From NCBI GenBank assembly GCA_014799805.1, contig JAAVHJ010000010.1, forward strand, positions 110,652 through 174,651: a stretch of 64,000 nucleotides of DNA, written 5' to 3'. Origin of the DNA: Ruminococcus sp. Its GTDB lineage: Bacteria > Bacillota > Clostridia > Oscillospirales > Ruminococcaceae. Position numbers and translations under genes: made by a program. Shown in pieces: positions 57,166 through 64,000 of the stretch. The notes beneath the pieces were generated by a model. That model did no database searches. It was not told the origin of the DNA and worked only from the letters and a program-made list of their open reading frames with translations. Numbering within the stretch: the first letter of the stretch is position 1; each line of letters starts with the position of its first letter.

Positions 57166-58122
57166 TTATAAAATTCCGAAATTTCTTCGGTTATGATTTA
57201 ATATAGTTTGTAATGTCTCTCTTAATGAAAATTCTGGTTGCCAACCTGTGTGTGATTTTAATTTGCTAATATCTGCTTCTATCATAGCAATCTCAGCAGG
57301 ACGCATTCTAGCTGGATTTTTTTCTATGATAATAGATTCCTGACTTAATTCTAATAAAATATCTAATAATTCCTGAATTGCAACTGCATGACCACTGCCG
57401 ACATTATAAATTTCACCTGCACAGCCTTTTTGCATTAATAATCGATAAGCCTTTACAATATCACGTACATCAGAAAAATCTCTTTTAGCATTTAAATTCC
57501 CGACTTGTATAACAGGCGGTCTTAATCCTGCTTCAATTTCTGCAATTTGCAAGGCGAAATCAGATGCCACAAAAACTGGTGCCTGTCCTACACCAATATG
57601 ATTAAAAGCCCGAACCATGATAATTTTCATACCATAAGTTTTCGCATAAATACTGCCAATCATAGTTTGACAAGCCTTAGTCACTGCATAAATATTGGCA
57701 GGATTCAATTTTTCCTGTTCGTTGACAGGGCAAGCATTTTCACATAAATAGCCATATTCTTCGCCTGAACCAACTAATAAAATTTTGGGATAATAATTTT
57801 TGATATTTCTGATTGCTTCTAGCAAATGCAAAACGCCTTTAATATTCACATCAATTGTCAATTCAGGATTTTTCCACGAAACCGCAACAGAACTTTGTCC
57901 TGCAAGATGATAAATCTGTTCTGGTCTGTAAATTTCTAATAATTTTTGAATTTCATGCTGATAATTCATATCTAAATCTAATATTTCACAGCCTTTTACC
58001 GCAATATATTCTTTTGACAATTTACAGGCACCAACATGAAGCCCGTTTGTTAATAATTCCTGTACTAAATATTTTCCTACAAATCCACCTGCACCAGTTA
58101 CCAATGCATCCAAATAAAACAC
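57166..58122 (-). CDS. NAD-dependent epimerase, GDP-4-dehydro-6-deoxy-D-mannose reductase-like
   Basis: LVTGAGGFVGKYLVQELL; VRAFNHIGVGQAPVFVASDFALQIAEIEAGLRPPVIQVGNLNAKRDFSDVRDIVKAY. Confidence 0.85.
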   Translation of the reverse strand: MFYLDALVTGAGGFVGKYLVQELLTNGLHVGACKLSKEYIAVKGCEILDLDMNYQHEIQKLLEIYRPEQIYHLAGQSSVAVSWKNPELTIDVNIKGVLHLLEAIRNIKNYYPKILLVGSGEEYGYLCENACPVNEQEKLNPANIYAVTKACQTMIGSIYAKTYGMKIIMVRAFNHIGVGQAPVFVASDFALQIAEIEAGLRPPVIQVGNLNAKRDFSDVRDIVKAYRLLMQKGCAGEIYNVGSGHAVAIQELLDILLELSQESIIIEKNPARMRPAEIAMIEADISKLKSHTGWQPEFSLRETLQTILNHNRRNFGIL

Positions 58123-58135
58123 CTCACTTTTATAT

Positions 58136-59248
58136 TTAATTATTTTTTAAAATTTTATAAATTTCATGCATTATTTTTTTACTGTCATAAAATTCATAAA
58201 CACGTTTTTTTGCATTTTCGCCATATAATTTTCTTAATTCTGAAGAATCGGCTAATTTCTGAATTGCCTTTGCAAGTGCTTGTATATTTTTAGGTGCAAC
58301 TGTCAAGCCAGTTTGTTCATGAATACTTACAAACGGCACACCTGTTGGCAAACTTGTATTAATTACAGGTTTTCCATAAATCATAGCTTCTTGTTGCACA
58401 ATGCCAAATGCTTCTGAATTTTCCACAGACGGCAGAATAAAAATATCACAATCTGCAAAAGCAGATTTTAAATCATAATCCGACAAATTTCCCAAAAAAT
58501 GCACTGCTGAATTTTTCGCTAAATTTTTTAATTCTGGCTCTAAAACCCCTGTTCCGCATAAAAATAATTCGCAATTCTTCACAGATGCAAATGCTTTGAT
58601 TAAAACATCTACCCCTTTATAATAAACTAATCTGCCAACAAATAATAATTTAATAAAATTTTTATTTTCTAATTTCTCAGTCAGAATTTTTTTTAAATTA
58701 TTAATATTATAATTGGCAATTTCAATTCCATAGGGAATAATTTTGCATTTATTTCTAAATTCAGGCAAAAATTTAGAACTATCAATATGCCCTTGTGTGG
58801 CTGTAATAATCACATCAGCTTTTTTTAAAAATTTTTTTAAAATTGGCTGATAAAATTTCAATAATTTTTTTTGCTTAATCACATCACTATGCCATGCAAT
58901 AACCACTCTGCATTTACAGTTAGATAACAAGCAAGCCAAATCTCCCAACGGAAAAGGCATATGAAATTCAATGACATCAGCCCATTTTGCTAATTTCTGA
59001 AATTTTATAAAAAATTCTATTGAAACAGGACAGGAAAAATAAACACCAAAACTACTGCAACGAATAATTTCTATATGATTGATTTTTTCAAATTTTCCCT
59101 TTCCCCGTTCCTGACAAACTAATACTTTTACCTCTATATCTGGATAATTTGCTAAATAGTTTGCTCTTTGGGCAATCACAGTTTCAATGCCCCCAATATG
59201 AGGCGGATAAAATTTATTGACTTCTAACACATGCAATTTTTGATTCAT
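58136..59248 (-). CDS. Glycosyltransferase family 4-like
   Basis: EVNKFYPPHIGGIETVIAQRA; LLFVGRLVYYKGVDVLIKAF; EAFGIVQQEAM. Confidence 0.92.
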   Translation of the reverse strand: MNQKLHVLEVNKFYPPHIGGIETVIAQRANYLANYPDIEVKVLVCQERGKGKFEKINHIEIIRCSSFGVYFSCPVSIEFFIKFQKLAKWADVIEFHMPFPLGDLACLLSNCKCRVVIAWHSDVIKQKKLLKFYQPILKKFLKKADVIITATQGHIDSSKFLPEFRNKCKIIPYGIEIANYNINNLKKILTEKLENKNFIKLLFVGRLVYYKGVDVLIKAFASVKNCELFLCGTGVLEPELKNLAKNSAVHFLGNLSDYDLKSAFADCDIFILPSVENSEAFGIVQQEAMIYGKPVINTSLPTGVPFVSIHEQTGLTVAPKNIQALAKAIQKLADSSELRKLYGENAKKRVYEFYDSKKIMHEIYKILKNN

Positions 59249-60402
59249 GCATTCACCTCTGGCAAAATTTCCTGATATACCTGATACAATAATTTTGCAC
59301 TTCTTTCCCAAGAAAATAATTTTGCTCTTGCAAGCCCCTGTATTTTTAAATTTTCTCTTAAATTTTTATCAATAAATAATGCATGCAAACCTTTTGCCAT
59401 AGAATCTATATTTTCTGGATTCACTATCACAGCATTTGTTCCCGTCACTTCTGGCAGAGAAGCCACCCCAGAAGTGAAAACAGGTGTTCCACATGCCATA
59501 GCCTCCAACGGCGGCATTCCGAACCCTTCATAAATAGACGGAAACACAAAAGCCAATGCACCACTCATCACAGCACATAAATCATTTTCCTCAAGATATT
59601 GCGTAAAAATCACATATTTTTCCAGATTTAATTCTGTTACTTTTTTAAAAATATTATCATAAAGCCAGCCCTTACCACCAGCAAGCACTAATTTTGCAGG
59701 ATTTTCATGCGATTTTACAAATAACGCATATGCCTGAATCAAACGCTCTAAATTTTTTCTTGGCTCAATCGTTCCCAAATATAAAAAATAATCTTGCATA
59801 ATTCCATATTTTTGGCAAACAGCCTTTATAAAATTTTTATTCTCAACTGGATAAAATTTTTTACCATCCACACCACAGGGAACAACTCTGATTTTATCTT
59901 CAAATTCAGCATAATATTTAATAATTTCAGATTTAGAAAATTCAGAATCCGTTACAATTCTGTCTGCTCTTTGCATAGATTTGACAAGTCCTAAATCTAA
60001 CATATGCCTTGTTCTGCTTCTGACAGTTTCTGGAAATGCTTTATAAACCATATCATGCACAGTGACAACAGTTTTTCCAGAAACGCCATAAGGCACAATA
60101 TAATTAAAAAAATGCGTCAGGGAATTATTTTTTCCAAAAAACCAATCATAATTAACTGGCAAAAAACTAGATAATATTCGATAGCCATAAGCTGAACAAA
60201 AAGCATGTTTTGCTGTCATATTTTTTGTTAAATAATAACTAATTTCCTGCTTATGCTTTTTTAAATCTTTCATTGCAAAATAATTCAATACAAAATCATG
60301 TTCTGGATATAATCTTGCCAAAGCTGTTACTTGTCCAGCTTCACAGCAGCCGATGCCTGTTTTTCTGCCTAATAATGGCAATGCATCAAATGCAATTCTC
60401 AC
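59245..60402 (-). CDS. Glycosyltransferase family 4-like
   Basis: YLGTIEPRKNLERLIQAYALF; PSIYEGFGMPPLEAMACGTPV. Confidence 0.94.
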   Translation of the reverse strand: MRIAFDALPLLGRKTGIGCCEAGQVTALARLYPEHDFVLNYFAMKDLKKHKQEISYYLTKNMTAKHAFCSAYGYRILSSFLPVNYDWFFGKNNSLTHFFNYIVPYGVSGKTVVTVHDMVYKAFPETVRSRTRHMLDLGLVKSMQRADRIVTDSEFSKSEIIKYYAEFEDKIRVVPCGVDGKKFYPVENKNFIKAVCQKYGIMQDYFLYLGTIEPRKNLERLIQAYALFVKSHENPAKLVLAGGKGWLYDNIFKKVTELNLEKYVIFTQYLEENDLCAVMSGALAFVFPSIYEGFGMPPLEAMACGTPVFTSGVASLPEVTGTNAVIVNPENIDSMAKGLHALFIDKNLRENLKIQGLARAKLFSWERSAKLLYQVYQEILPEVNA

Positions 60403-61430
60403 AGATTTTTAACCTTGATTTCTTTCTGCACTAATTCTAAATCATGTGTTACCATGCGTTGGACTAATTCCGCAAAACAAATTTCACGTTGCCAATTTAA
60501 ATTTTTCTCTGCTTTTTCAGGATTTCCGAGCAAAATATCGACTTCGGCAGGTCTGAAAAATTTCTGATTAATTTTTACAATAATGTTACCAGTTTCTTTA
60601 TCTTTGCCGACTTCATCAACACCAGAACCCTCCCAGATAATAGTAATATCTACCGTTTTAAAAGCCTGTTCTACAAACTCTCTGACGGTTCTGGTTTCAT
60701 TTGTCGCAATCACATAATCATCTGGTTTCTCTTGCTGTAACATGAGCCACATAGCTTTGACATAATCTTTAGAATGTCCCCAGTCACGTTTAGAATCAAG
60801 ATTTCCTAATTCTACAAAATCCTGTACACCTAATTTAATACTTGCTACCGCATGGGAAATTTTTCTTGTTACAAATTCAAGTCCTCTGCGTTCTGATTCG
60901 TGATTAAATAAAATACCAGAACAAGCAAACATGCCATAACTTTCCCGATAATTCTTAGTAATCCAATGCCCATAGAGTTTAGCGACACCATAGGGACTAC
61001 GGGGATAAAACGGCGTTTTTTCAGTTTGAGGCATTTCCTGTACAAGTCCGAACATTTCCGAAGTAGACGCCTGATAGAATTTCGCCTCTGGTTTTACAGT
61101 GCGAATGGCTTCCAGCATATTTGTAACACCAAGGGCATCAATTTCAGCTGTTCCCAAAGGCGTATCCCAGCTTGTGGCAACAAAAGACTGTGCTGCAAGA
61201 TTATACACTTCATCTGCCTGAGAAATCCGCATTGCAGAAATCAAAGAAATCACATCTGTCATATCTGCATAAATTAATTTAATTTTATCTTTTAAATGTG
61301 AAATATTCCCATAATCAACAGTAGCCTTTCTTCTCCAGATGCCATAAACTTCATAGCCCTTTTCCAGTAATAATTCTGCCAGATAAGAACCGTCTTGTCC
61401 AGTAATCCCAGTAATTAATGCATGTTTCAT
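60399..61430 (-). CDS. gmd: GDP-mannose 4,6-dehydratase
   Basis: ALITGITGQDGSYLAELLLEKGYEVYGIWRR; FYQASTSEMFGLVQEMPQTEKTPFYPRSPYGVAKLYGHW. Confidence 0.96.
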   Translation of the reverse strand: MKHALITGITGQDGSYLAELLLEKGYEVYGIWRRKATVDYGNISHLKDKIKLIYADMTDVISLISAMRISQADEVYNLAAQSFVATSWDTPLGTAEIDALGVTNMLEAIRTVKPEAKFYQASTSEMFGLVQEMPQTEKTPFYPRSPYGVAKLYGHWITKNYRESYGMFACSGILFNHESERRGLEFVTRKISHAVASIKLGVQDFVELGNLDSKRDWGHSKDYVKAMWLMLQQEKPDDYVIATNETRTVREFVEQAFKTVDITIIWEGSGVDEVGKDKETGNIIVKINQKFFRPAEVDILLGNPEKAEKNLNWQREICFAELVQRMVTHDLELVQKEIKVKNL

Positions 61431-61460
61431 AAATAAAAATCTCCTTTTATAATTATAATA

Positions 61461-62531
61461 TTATAATAAATTAAATTTTTCTTGCTTTCTGATTTCAGCA
61501 AGAACTTTTTTAATATCTTGTGTACTGTTTTTATCACAAATTAATAATGCATCAGGTGTATCAACAATGACTAAATTATCTAATCCCAATAAAGCAATTG
61601 TTTTATTATCAGCACAGACAGTACAATTTCTGGTATCAACGCTGATAATATCGCCATCAAATAAATTGCCCTGATTATCCGTTGCATTAATACGTTCTAA
61701 TGCAAGCCAATTTCCCACATCGTCCCAGCCAAAGCTTGACGGAATTGTATAAATATTTTCTGCTTTTTCCATAATACCAAAATCAATAGATTCCGCTGGC
61801 AAGTCAGGAAAATTTTCAATTAATATTTTTTCAAAATTTTCAGTTCCATAAGCATTTGCAATTGGCTGTAAACCAGTATATAAATCAGGCATATATTTTT
61901 TAATATTATTTAAAATACTGGAAGCTTTCCAGATAAACATGCCACTATTCCAAAGATATTTTTTAGAATTTAAATAATTTTTTGCCGTTTCTAAATCAGG
62001 TTTTTCAACAAAGCATTCTACACCATAAATACCGTCCTGACTGCTGTCATGCAAATATTTAATATAGCCATAACCTGTTTCTGGATAAGTCGGCATAATG
62101 CCCAAAGTAATCAAATTTTCGCCTTTTTCTGCAAATGCAACAGCTTGTTTTAGTGTATTTAAATAAATTTCTTCTGCATGAATCAAATGGTCTGATGGTA
62201 ATACAAGCATCACAGCATCTTGATATTTTTTCTGAATCATACAACTTGCTAAACCAATACAAGGAGCTGTATTTTTGGGACAAGGTTCTGCGATAATATT
62301 TTCTTTTGGCAAATCTGGGAGCTGATTTTTTACTAAATATAAATATTCCTGATTAGTAATAATATAAATATCTTGTTTTGCTACAAGATTTTTCAAACGC
62401 CTGACAGTTTTTTGAATCATTGTTTCACCATCAGCCGTCAGAGATAAAAATTGCTTTGGATAATTCGCACGGCTTTTTGGCCAAAAGCGTTCTCCTTTTC
62501 CGCCAGCCATAATTACTGCAGTTAATTTCAT
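61461..62531 (-). CDS. manC: Mannose-1-phosphate guanylyltransferase
   Basis: VIMAGGKGERFWPKSRANYPKQFL; FVEKPDLETAKNYL; WNSGMFIWKAS. Confidence 0.95.
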   Translation of the reverse strand: MKLTAVIMAGGKGERFWPKSRANYPKQFLSLTADGETMIQKTVRRLKNLVAKQDIYIITNQEYLYLVKNQLPDLPKENIIAEPCPKNTAPCIGLASCMIQKKYQDAVMLVLPSDHLIHAEEIYLNTLKQAVAFAEKGENLITLGIMPTYPETGYGYIKYLHDSSQDGIYGVECFVEKPDLETAKNYLNSKKYLWNSGMFIWKASSILNNIKKYMPDLYTGLQPIANAYGTENFEKILIENFPDLPAESIDFGIMEKAENIYTIPSSFGWDDVGNWLALERINATDNQGNLFDGDIISVDTRNCTVCADNKTIALLGLDNLVIVDTPDALLICDKNSTQDIKKVLAEIRKQEKFNLL

Positions 62532-63922
62532 ATCTTTTTCTCCTTTTTGTTCTGTTTATTTTTATTTTTAATAGATAATAGCTCTTCATTTGTTTTCTGT
62601 GTAGGAAAGAGCGTAATCTTAATTGTCATTAATATAATCTGAATATCCCGAAATAACGAATAATTTTCAATATACATCAAATCCATTTTTAATTTATCAT
62701 AAGGCGTTGTATCATAAACACCTGTTACTTGTGCATAGCCTGTTAATCCAGCTTTTACTTGCAATCTGAATTTAAATTCTGGGAATTGCTTTTCATATTC
62801 TTGGCATAATTCAGGGCGTTCAGGTCTGGGACCTACAACTGACATATCGCCTTTCAGAATATTAAATAACTGTGGCAATTCGTCTAATCTGCATTTTCTT
62901 AAAATTTTTCCAACAGGTGTAATTCTGGTATCATGATTTTCAGCAAGTTTTGCACCATGCAATTCTGCATTGGGAATCATACTTCTGAATTTATAAAGCA
63001 TAAATTCTTTTCCGTCTTGTGTCAGACGCTTTTGCCGATAGAAAACGGCTCCGCCATCACAAAGCTTGACTGCAATTGCACAAATCAGCATAATTGGCAA
63101 TGCGGGAATCAATGCGAATACACAAAACATCAAATCAAATATTCTTTTTAATAATTTCTGTTCAAACGTCAAGCCATAATTTCTGCATAATAACAAAGGC
63201 GTATCAAATAATCTTAAATCTTCTGCACCTCTTAGAATAATATCTGAAATTTCTGGCACAATATACGCTCTTAAATGCTTATCAAAACAAAATTTTACTA
63301 AATCATTTCTTAATTTTTCTGGTAAATCGCAAATAATCACACCATCATATTGCAAAATTTTTAATTTCATTTCTTCGTAATCTGTTTTGGCACTCACAGA
63401 TTCACAAATCATATATTTATCAACACGATAGCTCATTTTCATAACTAATCCTACCGCTGACGAACTGCCATAAACAATAACTAATTTTCTAGGCGGATAC
63501 AACGCAAAATATAATTTATGTGTGAAAAACGTCCAGCAACATAATACAATAAATTCCAATACTGTTAATTTCAACATGGGAGCAATTTCTGCAAAATGTC
63601 TTAAAATCACACTAATTTGCAAGTATGTGACTAAATTTCCCCCACAGACAGATAACATTTGTGATAATAAGGCATCTGTCTTTCTTAAATAACCGACTTT
63701 AAAAGCCCCATATATTTTAAAAAACAGGAACATCACAACGGCATAAATGCCAATGACAGCCCAGTTACCACGCCTAAAAAATGGCAATACCAGCCCATTC
63801 AGATAACTTTCATACCAGGTATCAGCAAATTGTAATGTTAATATTCCTAATAACAGCAAATCTGAAAAAAAGCCGATAATATGCTTGTATTGTTCCCGAT
63901 TGTGTTTCTTATACAAAATCAA
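62528..63922 (-). CDS. Polyprenyl glycosylphosphotransferase (initiating sugar transferase)
   Basis: KRIFDLMFCVFALIPALPIMLICAIAVKLCDGGAVFYRQKRLTQDGKEFMLYKFRSM; RKCRLDELPQLFNILKGDMSVVGPRPERPEL. Confidence 0.94.
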   Translation of the reverse strand: MILYKKHNREQYKHIIGFFSDLLLLGILTLQFADTWYESYLNGLVLPFFRRGNWAVIGIYAVVMFLFFKIYGAFKVGYLRKTDALLSQMLSVCGGNLVTYLQISVILRHFAEIAPMLKLTVLEFIVLCCWTFFTHKLYFALYPPRKLVIVYGSSSAVGLVMKMSYRVDKYMICESVSAKTDYEEMKLKILQYDGVIICDLPEKLRNDLVKFCFDKHLRAYIVPEISDIILRGAEDLRLFDTPLLLCRNYGLTFEQKLLKRIFDLMFCVFALIPALPIMLICAIAVKLCDGGAVFYRQKRLTQDGKEFMLYKFRSMIPNAELHGAKLAENHDTRITPVGKILRKCRLDELPQLFNILKGDMSVVGPRPERPELCQEYEKQFPEFKFRLQVKAGLTGYAQVTGVYDTTPYDKLKMDLMYIENYSLFRDIQIILMTIKITLFPTQKTNEELLSIKNKNKQNKKEKKI

Positions 63923-64000
63923 AGCCCTTTCTTTGAAATTTCAATTTTTGATAAAGCACCTTATTATTATTATAACAAACTAAAATAAAACTGTCAATAG

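Overview
AT-rich Firmicutes chromosome, most consistent with a Ruminococcus-like, cellulolytic, sporulation-gene-bearing member of the Oscillospiraceae (inference from gene content). No rRNA, tRNA, CRISPR array, transposase or intact prophage was recognised. Main blocks: (1) end of a repeat-containing surface protein and a GntR/YtrA-type regulator plus ABC exporter; (2) yabP-yabQ-divIC-yabR-like sporulation/division cluster; (3) an Rrf2 regulator, then three tandem secreted dockerin-serpins and a serpin remnant, then nifU/nifS; (4) GH94 cellobiose phosphorylase, aldose epimerase-like protein, YfhO-like protein, thrB, flavin reductases and a HxlR pseudogene; (5) PadR/DUF2812, spoVAD-spoVAE, prfB; (6) aspartate kinase followed by a DUF488-DUF488-dual-OB-like module; (7) paaK-iorA-(two paralogous membrane proteins)-C_GCAxxG_C_C-iorB-ACT operon; (8) ppk, AI-2E permease, then a 70-bp-period tandem array carrying four perfect parS-like palindromes alternating with three copies from which the central CACG is missing; (9) Pro-rich/SpoIID-like/peptidoglycan-binding operon; (10) an orphan HTH/replication-like gene behind a leader with mutually exclusive hairpins; (11) a GDP-D-rhamnose-type polysaccharide operon reading into sipL-like and spoIVA. 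Strongest candidates for new biology: the higher-order parS-like array, the dockerin-serpin array with divergent reactive loops, the polysaccharide-spoIVA/sipL linkage, the DUF488/dual-OB module and the switch-like leader. All family names come from reading protein sequence by eye; no database search was run.
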